Shown here piece after piece: positions 26,638 to 36,177 of a stretch of DNA of 64,000 bases. Under the pieces are notes generated by a model that was not told where the DNA came from, made no database searches, and saw only the letters and a program-made list of their open reading frames with translations. Each line of letters starts with the position of its first letter. The first letter of the stretch is position 1. Source of the stretch: Pseudomonadales bacterium (lineage in GTDB: Bacteria > Pseudomonadota > Gammaproteobacteria > Pseudomonadales > Azotimanducaceae); the NCBI GenBank assembly GCA_041395945.1, contig JAWKZN010000001.1, positions 1,550,001-1,614,000 on the forward strand, given 5' to 3'. Both the position numbers and the translations under genes were made by a program.

Positions 26638-27687
26638 TCAGCCGCCGCCGGCAGGCACCCAGCCCCCGGCATTGATCAGTTCCCGGACGAGGCCGGGGCC
26701 CGAATAGATAAATCCCGTATAAACCTGCAGGAGATCGGCACCTGCCCCGAGCATGGCGCCAGCCCGGGCACTGTCCATCACCCCACCCACGCCGATAATC
26801 GGCATCTGCGTGCCGAGACGGGCCCGGAACCCTGCCACCACGGTCCGCGCGAGGGGCGCCAGCGGCGCACCGCTGAGTCCGCCGGCTTCCAGTGCCAGAC
26901 GCTGACCATCGAGTCCCGGTCGGGAAATCGTGGTATTGGTCGCAATGAGGGCGTCGATATCGAACTCACTCAATGCTGCAGTGATTTCGTCGAGATCATC
27001 CTCGGTGAGATCCGGAGCCACCTTGAGCGCGAGGGGTACGCGACGACCGCCCTGTGCCAGCCGGGAGCGTGTGCCACACACTGCATCGAGCAGTTGCCGC
27101 AGTGCTGACCCCGCCTGCAATGCACGCAGGCCGGGGGTGTTGGGAGAGGAAAGGTTCAGAGTCAGATAATCGGCACAGTCATAGACCGCCTCGATACAGC
27201 GGGCGTAATCGTCGGCCGCCGAGTCCAGTGGTGTGTCCCTGTTCTTGCCCACATTGACTCCGATCAGGGTTCCACGCAGACGATCCCGCGCCCGTACTCC
27301 GCGCAGACGGCCGGCGAGGGCCTCCACGCCCTGATTGTTGAAGCCCATCCGGTTGATGATCGCCCGCTCACCCACCAGGCGGAACATGCGTGGCCGGGGA
27401 TTGCCCGGCTGTGGCAGCGGAGTCACGGTGCCCACTTCGATAAAGCCGAAGCCCAGTCGCGCCAGGCCTTCGATCGCCACCCCGTCTTTGTCGAGCCCGG
27501 CGGCGAGACCCAGTCGATTGATAAACTCCAGTCCCATGAAACGACCGGCTGAACCAAGGGGCGCCGCCCCGCGCAGCGGATGCAGGCTGCCGGGGAGACG
27601 GCCGGAGAGCTGGAGAAACTGCAGTGCCAGATGATGGGCGCGCTCTGCATCGAGCAGAAACAGCAGGGGGCGGGCGAATTCGTACAT
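26638..27687 (-). CDS. pyrD: Dihydroorotate dehydrogenase (quinone), class 2
   Basis: The 349-residue FMN enzyme has the class 2 N-terminal helix (PLLFLLDAERAHHLALQFLQ) and GLAAGLDKDGVAIEGLARLGFGFIEVGTVTP. Other blocks are RMGFNNQGVEAL, LNLSSPNTPGLRALQ, VALKVAPDL-type PLALKVAPDLTEDD and the FMN-binding GVGGVMDSARAGAMLGAGA. It oxidises dihydroorotate to orotate with ubiquinone at the inner membrane, in pyrimidine synthesis. It follows DUF2835 by 10 bp in the same direction. Confidence 0.95.
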   Translation of the reverse strand: MYEFARPLLFLLDAERAHHLALQFLQLSGRLPGSLHPLRGAAPLGSAGRFMGLEFINRLGLAAGLDKDGVAIEGLARLGFGFIEVGTVTPLPQPGNPRPRMFRLVGERAIINRMGFNNQGVEALAGRLRGVRARDRLRGTLIGVNVGKNRDTPLDSAADDYARCIEAVYDCADYLTLNLSSPNTPGLRALQAGSALRQLLDAVCGTRSRLAQGGRRVPLALKVAPDLTEDDLDEITAALSEFDIDALIATNTTISRPGLDGQRLALEAGGLSGAPLAPLARTVVAGFRARLGTQMPIIGVGGVMDSARAGAMLGAGADLLQVYTGFIYSGPGLVRELINAGGWVPAGGG

Positions 27688-27697
27688 GGCCGGGATT

Positions 27698-27919
27698 CTA
27701 CGCGATCCGGCGGATGTACCGCAGTCGACGTCGATCGTCCACCTCCAGGCGGAAGGTCCCTTTCAGTCCGCCTGCACCGACCCAGGGTCGCAGACAGGAC
27801 AACGGCAGACGCAGACGCTCACCACTGCGGGCCACCCCCTGCACCGCATTGACACTGCCCCGATAGAACGCGAGGAGGCGTACGCGGTCTATTTCGATGT
27901 CGATGATGTATTCGCGCAT
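27698..27919 (-). CDS. DUF2835 family protein
   Basis: The 73-residue protein has MREYIIDIEIDRVRLLAFYRG near the start and GLKGTFRLEVDDRRRLRYIRRI near the end, matching the small DUF2835 family that sits next to pyrD in pseudomonads. The family is beta-rich and of unknown function. I chose the ATG at 27919 by length and family start; longer frames upstream would run antisense into the divergent MoxR gene. Confidence 0.8.
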   Translation of the reverse strand: MREYIIDIEIDRVRLLAFYRGSVNAVQGVARSGERLRLPLSCLRPWVGAGGLKGTFRLEVDDRRRLRYIRRIA

Positions 27920-28024
27920 CCCTGCCGCTGTGGCTGATCGCCGCTGGGTCTCTTGGAAAACTGACCTGACAAATGGAGTATAGTGCGCCGCTCGATACGA
28001 ACACCGGAGACATCCTTTAAGCCG

Positions 28025-28996
28025 ATGGAAGCCGTAAAAGACGTTCAGCAGGAACGGGTCGCGGAGGTTACCGCCTGGCTCGAAAAGCGCATCATCGGCC
28101 AGCACCATCTGCTGCAGCGGCTGATGACCGCACTCCTGTGCGGCGGTCATCTGCTCGTGGAGGGTGCCCCTGGGCTTGCAAAAACCCGGGCCATCAAGGA
28201 ACTCGCCAGCGCTGTCGAGGGGGACTTTCACCGGATTCAGTTCACTCCCGACCTGCTGCCCAGCGACGTGACCGGCACCGAGGTCTACCGGCCCGAGGAC
28301 GGGTCGTTCAAATTCCAGCGGGGACCGGTTTTCCACAATCTGCTGCTGGCAGACGAAGTGAACCGGGCACCGGCGAAGGTCCAGTCGGCACTGCTCGAAG
28401 CCATGGCCGAGCACCAGGTGAGCGTGGGTCGCGAGACCTTCCCCTTACCGGAGCTGTTTCTGGTTATGGCCACCCAGAATCCCATCGAACAGGAAGGCAC
28501 CTATCCCCTGCCGGAAGCACAACTCGACCGCTTTCTCATGCACGTGAAGGTCGGGTATCCGGACGAAGCAGCCGAAACCGAAATTCTGCATCTGGTGCGC
28601 ACCGAATCCGGTCGCAAGGCGAAGGACGTTCCGGCGCCCTATCGGCTCACCGAGGAGGATATTTTTTCCGCCCGCCAGGCCATCCTCGGGATGTACATGG
28701 CGCAACCCGTCGAACGCTACATCGTGAGTCTGGTCATGGCCTCCCGGGAAGCCCGTGGCGAACTGGGCCGGTGGCTCGAATTCGGGGCCAGCCCGCGGGG
28801 CACCATCTCGCTGGATCAGTGCGCCCGGGCGCTGGCCTGGCTGCAGGGGCGGGATTTTGTGACGCCAGACGATGTCCAGGCGGTTGCCCACGATGTGCTG
28901 CGCCATCGCCTCATCATGACCTTTGATGCCGAAGCCCAGGGTGTATCCGCGGACGATGTGGTCGATATCCTCATCGACCAGGTCCCTGTGCCTTGA
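28025..28996 (+). CDS. MoxR-family AAA+ ATPase
   Basis: The 323-residue protein has RIIGQHHLLQRLMTALL, Walker A GAPGLAKT at residues 47-54, Walker B LLLADEVNRAP and the MoxR blocks EAMAEHQVSVG and MATQNPIEQEGTYPLPEAQLDRF. MoxR ATPases act as chaperones with von Willebrand factor A (VWA) proteins encoded in the same operon, as here. It heads a six-gene operon with DUF58, DUF4381 and Bat genes. A TATAGT hexamer at 27979 could be its -10 element, without a clear -35. An upstream in-frame ATG at 27983 would overlap that box. Confidence 0.92.
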   Translation: MEAVKDVQQERVAEVTAWLEKRIIGQHHLLQRLMTALLCGGHLLVEGAPGLAKTRAIKELASAVEGDFHRIQFTPDLLPSDVTGTEVYRPEDGSFKFQRGPVFHNLLLADEVNRAPAKVQSALLEAMAEHQVSVGRETFPLPELFLVMATQNPIEQEGTYPLPEAQLDRFLMHVKVGYPDEAAETEILHLVRTESGRKAKDVPAPYRLTEEDIFSARQAILGMYMAQPVERYIVSLVMASREARGELGRWLEFGASPRGTISLDQCARALAWLQGRDFVTPDDVQAVAHDVLRHRLIMTFDAEAQGVSADDVVDILIDQVPVP

Positions 28997-29003
28997 TCGA
29001 ACT

Positions 29004-29918
29004 GTGGCGGCACCAGAGCCCATCCTCACCGGTCCCTACGTCGAGCTGAACGACCTGCTCGCCCTGCGCTACCGGCGCACCAATACGACAGATCCCGCAG
29101 CCCGTGTCATGGGCAACCAGGCCGGGATCCGCATCTCCAAGCTGCGGGGACGGGGCATCGATTTTTCTGAGGTGCGGGCCTATCAGCCGGGTGACGATGT
29201 CCGCACCATCGACTGGCGGGTGACTGCGCGCAAGAACAAACCGCACACCAAGGTGTTTCGAGAGGAACGCGAGCGGCTTACCCTGCTTGTGGTCGATCAG
29301 ACCCAGAGCATGTTCTTCGGCTCCCAGATCCGTCTCAAATCCGTCGCTGCCGCCGAAGCGGCTGCCCTGTGCGCCTGGCAGGCGCTGTCTCACAACGATC
29401 GGGTCGGTGGCATGGTGATCGGTAACAGCGGCCACCTGATACACAAACCCTATCGCAATGTGAAATCCGTGGCGCGACTGCTGGGTGATCTCACCCGCCA
29501 GAATCAGTCGCTGCGGCGCGGTGGCGCACATCAGTCTCTCACCCAGCTGGCAGACGCCCTCGCCCAGTTGCGCCGACTCGCGAGACGCAACTACCGCATC
29601 TGTTTCATCAGCGATTTCGAGCCCATGGGCGACCACTGGCGTGACGCCTTCCGTGAGCTGGGCCGGCACAACGAAGTCATCGCCCTGCGCATCTATGATC
29701 CCCTCGAGCGGGAACTGCCACCATCCGACAGCTATACGGTGACCGACGGTGTGGACCGCTGGCAGTTTCACGCCGGCAATTCCCGGCTGCGCAGTCAGTA
29801 CCGTCAGCGCTTCGATGATCATCAGAGCCAGTTTCAGCGTGTCTGCGAACAGACCATGGCCGCTTATCAGTTCGTGCCCACCAACGAATCTCTGGCCCTG
29901 AATCGAGGCTGGTTCTGA
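29004..29918 (+). CDS. DUF58 domain-containing protein
   Basis: The 304-residue protein has the family signature RGRGIDFSEVRAYQPGDDVRTIDWRVTARKNKPHTKVFREERE, here running through about residues 50-90. A degenerate VWA-like core follows (LLVVDQTQSMFFG, GGMVIGNSG, YRICFISDFEPMG). DUF58 proteins partner MoxR ATPases and Bat proteins. The GTG at 29004, 7 bp after the MoxR stop, is the first in-frame start outside the upstream gene. No membrane helix is visible, so it is probably cytoplasmic. Confidence 0.88.
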   Translation: MAAPEPILTGPYVELNDLLALRYRRTNTTDPAARVMGNQAGIRISKLRGRGIDFSEVRAYQPGDDVRTIDWRVTARKNKPHTKVFREERERLTLLVVDQTQSMFFGSQIRLKSVAAAEAAALCAWQALSHNDRVGGMVIGNSGHLIHKPYRNVKSVARLLGDLTRQNQSLRRGGAHQSLTQLADALAQLRRLARRNYRICFISDFEPMGDHWRDAFRELGRHNEVIALRIYDPLERELPPSDSYTVTDGVDRWQFHAGNSRLRSQYRQRFDDHQSQFQRVCEQTMAAYQFVPTNESLALNRGWF

Positions 29919-29955
29919 TGCCCGGACACCCTCAGCCCAGGACTCGTGCGCTCTG

Positions 29956-30453
29956 ATGGAATCTGATCTGCTCCAGCAGCTGCGGGACATTCACCTGCCA
30001 GTGGCGCCCGGCTGGTGGCCGCCCGCTCCGGGCTGGTGGCTGCTCGCACTGCTGACAGTGGTCGCCATGGTATTGCTCCTGCGCCGGATTCTCCGGCGGG
30101 TGCAGCGACAGCGTCCGGTGCAGCACGCCAGGCGACTGTATCAGCAGCTGTATGCCGACTATCGCGCCGGTCTCATCAGTCCGCCCGACTATCTGCATCA
30201 GAGCAATGAACTGCTCAAGCGACTGATGATTTTTGCTCTCGGCGAATACCAGGCCCGCAAAGCCAACGACGATCAATGGCTGGCACTGCTCGACAAACAG
30301 CTGGGTGCCGATGGTTTCACCCGTGGGCCTGGAAAACTGCTGGGGAATCAGCGCTTCCGTGCCGACCCACAGGCGGACATCGAAGCGCTGCATCCCCTGC
30401 TGCTGAAATTCTTCGCTCACGCCCGGGCAGCCACCGATCGGGTGAACGCATGA
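29956..30453 (+). CDS. DUF4381 domain-containing membrane protein
   Basis: The 165-residue protein starts with LLQQLRDIHLPVAPGWWPPAPGWWLLALLTVV, typical of DUF4381: a short periplasmic-side motif followed by one transmembrane helix. A basic cytoplasmic helical domain (RRILRRVQRQRPVQHARRLYQQLY) comes next. It sits between DUF58 and the BatA-like VWA gene, the usual position in MoxR/Bat operons, and overlaps the next gene by 4 bp. Biochemical role unknown. Confidence 0.85.
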   Translation: MESDLLQQLRDIHLPVAPGWWPPAPGWWLLALLTVVAMVLLLRRILRRVQRQRPVQHARRLYQQLYADYRAGLISPPDYLHQSNELLKRLMIFALGEYQARKANDDQWLALLDKQLGADGFTRGPGKLLGNQRFRADPQADIEALHPLLLKFFAHARAATDRVNA

Positions 30454-31454
30454 TCGAGTGGATCTGGCCCTGGGCGTTCCTGCTGCTGCCTCTCCCCGCA
30501 CTGCTGCGCTGGTTGTGGCCCGCGCTGCAGCGCGAGCAGGCAGCTCTGACCGTCCCGGATGTGGCAAGTTTCCGCACCGTCGACCCGGGTGCCGGAGCGC
30601 TGGGTGGCGGCACCATCGCCTGGCGCGTGCTGCTGATGTGGCTGGTGTGGACAACACTGGTGGTGGCCACCGCCCGCCCGCAATGGACGGGTGAAGCCAT
30701 CACCCTGCCCACCACCGGCCGGGATCTCATGCTGGCTGTGGATATCAGCGGCAGCATGGGTACAGAGGACATGCAGCTCGGCGGACAGCTGGTGAACCGC
30801 CTCGCCGTAGTAAAGAACGTGGTCAGTCAGTTTATTGCCGCGCGCCAGGGGGATCGTGTCGGCCTCATCCTCTTCGGCACCAACGCGTACCTGCAGGCGC
30901 CGCTGACCTTCGATCTGGAGACCGTCCAGAGCCTGCTCACCGAAGCACCCGTGGGTATCGCTGGTGGCAAAACGGCTATCGGAGATGCCATCGGCCTCGC
31001 GGTGAAGCGGCTGCGCCAGCGGCCGGCTGGGGACCGTGTCCTCATCCTGCTCACCGATGGCGCGAACAACGTCGGCGAAGTTGCTCCGGTGAAGGCCGCC
31101 GAACTGGCCGCCGGCGACAACATCCGCGTCTATACGATTGGCGTCGGCGCGGACGAGATGCGCCTGCCGAGCATCTTCGGCGTCTTCGGCTCGCGGGTCG
31201 TCAATCCTTCCGCCGAGCTCGATGAAGACACCTTGCGCGCCATCGCCGACACCACCGGTGGCCGCTATTTCCGTGCCCAGAACACCACCACGCTGGTGGA
31301 GATCTACGCCATCATCGATGAGCTGGAGCCCATCGAACAGGAAGCGGAAACCTATCGGCCCATTGCCGTGCTCTACCACTGGCCGCTGGCTGCCGGCTTC
31401 CTGCTCTTTCTGCTGCTGATCGTCTGTGACTGGCGGGGGTGGGGGCGTGTTTGA
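30450..31454 (+). CDS. batA: VWA-domain membrane protein (BatA-like)
   Basis: The 334-residue protein has two N-terminal hydrophobic segments (WIWPWAFLLLPLPALLRWLW; IAWRVLLMWLVWTTLVVATA). A periplasmic VWA domain carries the MIDAS motif DISGS in LMLAVDISGSMGTEDM, and later ILLTDGANNVGEV. A last helix near the C-terminus (PLAAGFLLFLLLIVCDW) follows. Bat proteins were linked to aerotolerance in Bacteroides; in proteobacteria the MoxR/Bat module affects envelope and stress phenotypes. The start overlaps the DUF4381 stop (ATGA), and the end overlaps batB by 8 bp. Confidence 0.9.
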   Translation: MIEWIWPWAFLLLPLPALLRWLWPALQREQAALTVPDVASFRTVDPGAGALGGGTIAWRVLLMWLVWTTLVVATARPQWTGEAITLPTTGRDLMLAVDISGSMGTEDMQLGGQLVNRLAVVKNVVSQFIAARQGDRVGLILFGTNAYLQAPLTFDLETVQSLLTEAPVGIAGGKTAIGDAIGLAVKRLRQRPAGDRVLILLTDGANNVGEVAPVKAAELAAGDNIRVYTIGVGADEMRLPSIFGVFGSRVVNPSAELDEDTLRAIADTTGGRYFRAQNTTTLVEIYAIIDELEPIEQEAETYRPIAVLYHWPLAAGFLLFLLLIVCDWRGWGRV

Positions 31455-33171
31455 CTCCTTCCTCTTTCTGCGCCCCTGGTGGCTGCTCGCCGCCCTGCCG
31501 GCCCTGGTGCTCGCCGTGCTCTGGGCGCGACGCCGGATGTCGGCCTCCCACTGGGAAAGCAGTATTGATCCGGTGCTGCTTGCAGTATTGCTGGACCCGG
31601 TCGGGCACAGCGGCTTTAAGAGACTCGCCTGGGCAGTGGCCTTTGCCCTGGCAGTGGCGTCCGTCGGCCTTGCAGGCCCTGCGTGGGAGCGTCTGCCACA
31701 GCCGGTAGAACAGAAGAACGACGCCCTGGTCATCGTGTTCGATCTGTCTTTGAGCATGTTTGCCCGGGACATCAAGCCTTCCCGTCTGGTCCGGGCGCGT
31801 CAGAAGATCACCGATGTGTTGCGCGCTCGTACGGAAGGTTATACGGCCCTGATCGCCTACGCCGGGGACGCGCATACCGTCGCGCCTCTGACGGATGACA
31901 CCCGCACCATCGAGAATCTGCTGGCCTCCCTGGGACCGGAAATGATGCCCGTGCTGGGCAGCAATCTGGAAAACGCCCTGACCCTTGCCCGGGCGCTGTT
32001 CGAAAACGCCCGGATTCCCCAGGGCCGCCTGCTGCTGGTTACGGACGCAATCGATGATCCCGGCAGCGTCCGGGTATTGTGTGATCGGCGTTTTCCCCTG
32101 TCGATACTCGGCGTCGGAACCACTGCCGGAGGCACTATCCCCCTGGACTTCGTCAATCAGGCGGGCCAGGTTCTGCGCACCCAGGGCAACGATCCCATCA
32201 TCGCGCGCCTGGACGAAGACCGACTCACCGCCCTCGCCACGAACTGCCACGGCCGTTACCGGACCCTGGAACTCAGCGACACGGACATCGACCATCTGCT
32301 TGCCACGCCACTGCCGAGCGAAGACGGGACCCGGGAAGTCGAGCGGGAATTCGATACCTGGGCAGACAGGGGGTATCTGGCGGCCCTCGCCCTGCTGCCG
32401 CTTCTGTTACTCGGCTTCCGGCGGGGGCTGTTTGCCGCCCTGTGTCTGTGCATCCTGCCACCCCCGGCCCAGGCGGGCATCTGGGAAGACTTGTGGCAGC
32501 GCGCCGATCAGCAGGCATACCGCAGTCTCAACGAAGGTGACCCGGAGCTGGCGGCGGCTCTGTTCACCGATCCGAAGTGGCGGGCGATCGCTCAGTACCG
32601 CAGCAGCGATTTCGGTGGCGCAGCCGAGAGTTTCGCCGGATTCGAAGACCCGGAATCTGCCTACAACCGCGGCAATGCACTGGCCCAGGCCGGCGAACTC
32701 GAAGCAGCGATCGCCGCTTACGACCAGACCCTGGCCAGTCAGCCAGACCACGAAGACGCCCGCTTCAATCGGGAACTGGTGCAGCGGATGCTCGAAGAGC
32801 AGCAGTCCTCCGCCGAGAATTCCGAGGGCGAAGGCGAAGACGGCGGCAACCCCCAGGATCAGAATCAGCCCCAGTATGGCGACGAAGGTCAGCAGCCCCA
32901 GGACGATCAGCAGCAGGGTGACCAGCCGGAGGAGCCTCCAGAGCCGGAAGCGTCGGAACAGGACCAGTCCCAGAGCGATGATCAGGCAGAACCCGGTGAA
33001 ACGGACGAAGGCGAAAGCAGTCGCGACGAGCGCCAGGAAGCACTCGAACAGTGGCTGCGCCGGGTGCCGGACGATCCTGGCGGCCTGCTCCGGCGGAAAT
33101 TCCAGTACGAGACCAATCAGCGGCTGCGCAGCGGCGATTACAGTGGCAGAGAAACGGAGAAGATCTGGTGA
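31447..33171 (+). CDS. batB: VWA and TPR protein (BatB/BatC-like fusion)
   Basis: The 574-residue protein has N-terminal membrane helices (FLRPWWLLAALPALVLAVLW and further), a VWA domain with the metal site DLSLS (IVFDLSLSMFARD), and another helix near residue 320. Its second half has TPR repeats (SAYNRGNALAQAGELEAAIAAYDQTL) and a very acidic Gln/Glu/Asp-rich tail of about 100 residues. Separate BatB (VWA) and BatC (TPR) are joined here. The GTG at 31447 lies just before the batA stop at 31454 and is preferred to an in-frame ATG seven codons earlier. Confidence 0.88.
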   Translation: MFDSFLFLRPWWLLAALPALVLAVLWARRRMSASHWESSIDPVLLAVLLDPVGHSGFKRLAWAVAFALAVASVGLAGPAWERLPQPVEQKNDALVIVFDLSLSMFARDIKPSRLVRARQKITDVLRARTEGYTALIAYAGDAHTVAPLTDDTRTIENLLASLGPEMMPVLGSNLENALTLARALFENARIPQGRLLLVTDAIDDPGSVRVLCDRRFPLSILGVGTTAGGTIPLDFVNQAGQVLRTQGNDPIIARLDEDRLTALATNCHGRYRTLELSDTDIDHLLATPLPSEDGTREVEREFDTWADRGYLAALALLPLLLLGFRRGLFAALCLCILPPPAQAGIWEDLWQRADQQAYRSLNEGDPELAAALFTDPKWRAIAQYRSSDFGGAAESFAGFEDPESAYNRGNALAQAGELEAAIAAYDQTLASQPDHEDARFNRELVQRMLEEQQSSAENSEGEGEDGGNPQDQNQPQYGDEGQQPQDDQQQGDQPEEPPEPEASEQDQSQSDDQAEPGETDEGESSRDERQEALEQWLRRVPDDPGGLLRRKFQYETNQRLRSGDYSGRETEKIW

Positions 33172-34859
33172 AGCGGTTCGCCGGCCTGCTGGTTTTGATT
33201 TTCACCGGGGTTTCACAAGCCGCCGTACACACGGTGCTCGAGCCCCGTCTGGTGGATGAGATGGAAACCGTCCAGCTGATCCTGCGCATCGACGGCCAGG
33301 CCCAGGCCCAGGCACCCGATCTCGCACCCTTAGAGGAGGATTTCGAAGTGCTGGGTTCCCAGACGTCGAGTCGGATCAGCAGCATCAACGGGCGCACGAC
33401 CGCCATGGTCGAATATCAGATCAATCTGCGGCCGAAACACACCGGCGAAATCAGAGTGCCTTCGATAGAGGTCGGCGGCGAGCGATCGGAAGCGGTAACC
33501 CTGATGGTGCGGCCGCTGGATCCCGGTCTGCGCCAGACGATCGAGAACATGGTTTTCTTCGAGACCGAAATCAGCACCAACCCCGTTTACGTGCAGGCAG
33601 AGACGGTGCTGATCCGCAGACTGTTCTATTCAAACGGCGTCCAGATCTACAGCGACCTTCCCGGTGTACCCGACCTGCCGGACGCGGTGGTCATCCCCCT
33701 GGGAGAGACCCGCTCCTACTCGACGATCCGGGGAGGCCTGCGCTACGGCGTGATCGAACAGCGGTTCGCCCTGTTCGCCGAGCGCAGCGGCCCGCTGGAA
33801 ATCGAGCCGATCTCGGTTACCAGCAGCGTGCGGCTTACCAGTGGCGGCCGTATCCGCCGCTCCGGAATCCGGGTGAGCACCGAGGCGATCACCCTCGACG
33901 TGCTGCCGATTCCCGACAGTTATCCGCCCGGGGTACCCTGGCTGCCCGCACGCAACCTGCAGTTGAGTCAGGCCTGGCAGCCGGAGCGCACTGACATCGA
34001 TGTGGGCAGTCAACTGCATCTGACGATGCGACTGAAGGTGGAGGGCAACACATCGAGTGCGATACCGCCTCTGGGTCTGAGCCTGCCTGACACCCACTTC
34101 AAGCTCTATCCCGAAGCGCCCCAGCTCGAAGAATCCACTGCCGCGGACAGTGTCACAGGCAGTCGCACACAGCGCTACGCCCTGATCCCGACCGCGCCGG
34201 GGAAGGTGAGTCTGGCGCCGGTCTCGGTAACCTGGTGGGATACCGTGGCGGATCAGGTCAGAACAGCATCTCTGGAGGCGAAGGAACTGACCATCGAAGG
34301 CGAGGCCGTCTTCGAGGAACCTCCCGCCACCTCGGATGCAGCGGCCGCACCGGCAGCACCTGCAGAAGCGGCCGCGACTCCGGTGCCGGCAACGGGTGGT
34401 CCGGCTTCCCTGTTGCCCTGGCGGTCAGTCGCTCTCACCACCGCCGCGCTGCTGCTGCTCGCCGCCCTCGCCTACGCGGCATACCGGCTGGTGCCGAATG
34501 ACCTCCGGTCTTCCAAAATGCATCCCCAGCAGGCAGATTTCAGGTCTCTCGAGAAGGCGCTGCGGGGCGCCGACCTCCTGGCGATTCGCCGCACCCTGCT
34601 CGACTTCCTGCACAAACTCTATGGTGGTTCCGTACAGGATGCTCTGCAGCAGTTCCGCCGTCTGCCTGGCGCAGCCGAACAGCTCGACGCTCTGGATGCC
34701 CTGCTCTATCAGGCTGACCCGGATCGTCCGGGAGCCACAGCATTCAGTACCGAGGTTCTCCGCGAGCTGCTCTCCGTGGCGCGCAGGGAAGCCCGCAGAC
34801 ATACCGGCAGGCGAACCAGGCGAAAGGCTCTCGATCAGTTACCGCCCCTGTCGGCGTGA
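33168..34859 (+). CDS. batD: BatD-family protein
   Basis: The 563-residue protein has a signal peptide (about 1-19), then beta-sandwich repeats rich in domains of the oxygen-tolerance BatD type (VDEMETVQLILRIDG, FEVLGSQTSSRISSING, HTGEIRVPSIEVGG). An Ala-rich stretch, one C-terminal transmembrane helix (SVALTTAALLLLAALAYAAYRL) and a small cytoplasmic tail follow. It is probably periplasmic and membrane-tethered, working with the VWA partners. The GTG start overlaps the batB stop by 4 bp. It is the last gene of the MoxR/Bat operon. Confidence 0.88.
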   Translation: MKRFAGLLVLIFTGVSQAAVHTVLEPRLVDEMETVQLILRIDGQAQAQAPDLAPLEEDFEVLGSQTSSRISSINGRTTAMVEYQINLRPKHTGEIRVPSIEVGGERSEAVTLMVRPLDPGLRQTIENMVFFETEISTNPVYVQAETVLIRRLFYSNGVQIYSDLPGVPDLPDAVVIPLGETRSYSTIRGGLRYGVIEQRFALFAERSGPLEIEPISVTSSVRLTSGGRIRRSGIRVSTEAITLDVLPIPDSYPPGVPWLPARNLQLSQAWQPERTDIDVGSQLHLTMRLKVEGNTSSAIPPLGLSLPDTHFKLYPEAPQLEESTAADSVTGSRTQRYALIPTAPGKVSLAPVSVTWWDTVADQVRTASLEAKELTIEGEAVFEEPPATSDAAAAPAAPAEAAATPVPATGGPASLLPWRSVALTTAALLLLAALAYAAYRLVPNDLRSSKMHPQQADFRSLEKALRGADLLAIRRTLLDFLHKLYGGSVQDALQQFRRLPGAAEQLDALDALLYQADPDRPGATAFSTEVLRELLSVARREARRHTGRRTRRKALDQLPPLSA

Positions 34860-34898
34860 AGAATCTGCAATGACAGGCGCTCAACAGAGGATCCATCG

Positions 34899-36128
34899 AT
34901 GAACAGAAAACTCTGTGCCCCTGCCCGGACAGTCTGGCTGCTGTTGGCTCTGTCGGCATTTGCGGCACCGGCCCTGGGAGAACAGATTTCTCAAGCCGGG
35001 ATTGACGCCGCCACCGCCGCGGTGCAGGCCCGGATCGACAGCGGGCTGCTCGCTGGCGGCGTGGTTCTGATCACCCAGAACGGCCAGACCAGAAAGTTCG
35101 AGGCCCTGGGCTATCAGGATTTCGAAAACAGCGTCCCGATGCGCACCGATACGATTTTCCGGATTTTTTCCATGACCAAGCCGATTACCGGTACCGCATT
35201 GATGATGCTGTATGACCAGGGCCTGTTTCAGCTCGATGATCCGGTTGAAAAATATCTTCCCCAGTTCGTCGGGCTCAAGGTCGCGAAAGAAGACGGGCCG
35301 GATGGTTTACCCATCACCGAGCCCCAGGCCCACAGGATGACCATCCGGGAACTCATGAGCCACAGCGGCGGACTGACCTACGGTTATTTCTCCCAGTCTC
35401 AGGTCGATTCGCTCTACGTCGCCGCCAATGTGCTCGATCGTGCCTCCACCCTGCAGCAGATGGTGGACAAACTCGGCAGGATCCCGCTGAAGGCCCAGCC
35501 GGGCAGCACCTGGCACTACAGTATCTCTGTCGATGTGCAGGGGTATCTGGTGGAAGTACTTTCAGGTATGACCTTCGATCGCTATCTGCAGGAGAAAATC
35601 TTCGAACCGCTGGGCATGCCGGATACCGGCTTTCATGTACCGGCGGAAAAAGCCCCTCGACTGTCCCGCTATTACCTCAGCCAGAACGGTCAGCTCAGCA
35701 GCGCGGAACAGGATGAGTACCTCGAAAAGCCTGCTCTGTTTTCCGGAGGCGGCGGACTGGTCTCCACCGCGGCCGACTATCTGCGCTTCGCACAGATGCA
35801 TCTCAACGGTGGCGAGCTGGACGGCGTGAGAATCCTGTCCACCGCAGCAGTAGACCTGATGCGCAGCGACCAGCTGCCTGAGGGTATTGCAGGTCTCGGT
35901 GGATTCCTGGATCCGGGCAATACCTTCGGTCTGGATTTCGCGGTGGTGAATGATTCCGCAAAAGCTTTCGGACAGCCCGAGGGTGTCTACTGGTGGTTCG
36001 GCATTGCCGGTTCCTGGTTCTGGATTGATCCGGTGAACGATCTCGTCTTCATCGGCATGATTCAGACCCGCAACGTGCCCCAGGCCATCGGCCTGCACCG
36101 CGAAACCAAGCGCCTCATCTACCAGTAA
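34899..36128 (+). CDS. Secreted serine hydrolase of the beta-lactamase/EstB family
   Basis: The 409-residue protein has a signal peptide (about 1-28) and the class C beta-lactamase fold. The nucleophile motif S91-M-T-K94 lies in RIFSMTKPITGTALMM, a HSGGLTYGYF loop follows, and the second-motif tyrosine is in WHYSISVDVQGYLVE. Such enzymes are usually esterases or D-amino peptidases rather than true beta-lactamases; the substrate cannot be told. It starts 39 bp after batD with no obvious terminator between them. Confidence 0.85.
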   Translation: MNRKLCAPARTVWLLLALSAFAAPALGEQISQAGIDAATAAVQARIDSGLLAGGVVLITQNGQTRKFEALGYQDFENSVPMRTDTIFRIFSMTKPITGTALMMLYDQGLFQLDDPVEKYLPQFVGLKVAKEDGPDGLPITEPQAHRMTIRELMSHSGGLTYGYFSQSQVDSLYVAANVLDRASTLQQMVDKLGRIPLKAQPGSTWHYSISVDVQGYLVEVLSGMTFDRYLQEKIFEPLGMPDTGFHVPAEKAPRLSRYYLSQNGQLSSAEQDEYLEKPALFSGGGGLVSTAADYLRFAQMHLNGGELDGVRILSTAAVDLMRSDQLPEGIAGLGGFLDPGNTFGLDFAVVNDSAKAFGQPEGVYWWFGIAGSWFWIDPVNDLVFIGMIQTRNVPQAIGLHRETKRLIYQ

Positions 36129-36177
36129 CCACCGACCCCAAGGTCTGCACCAGTCGGCCCACTCCGGTGCCGGCCCT

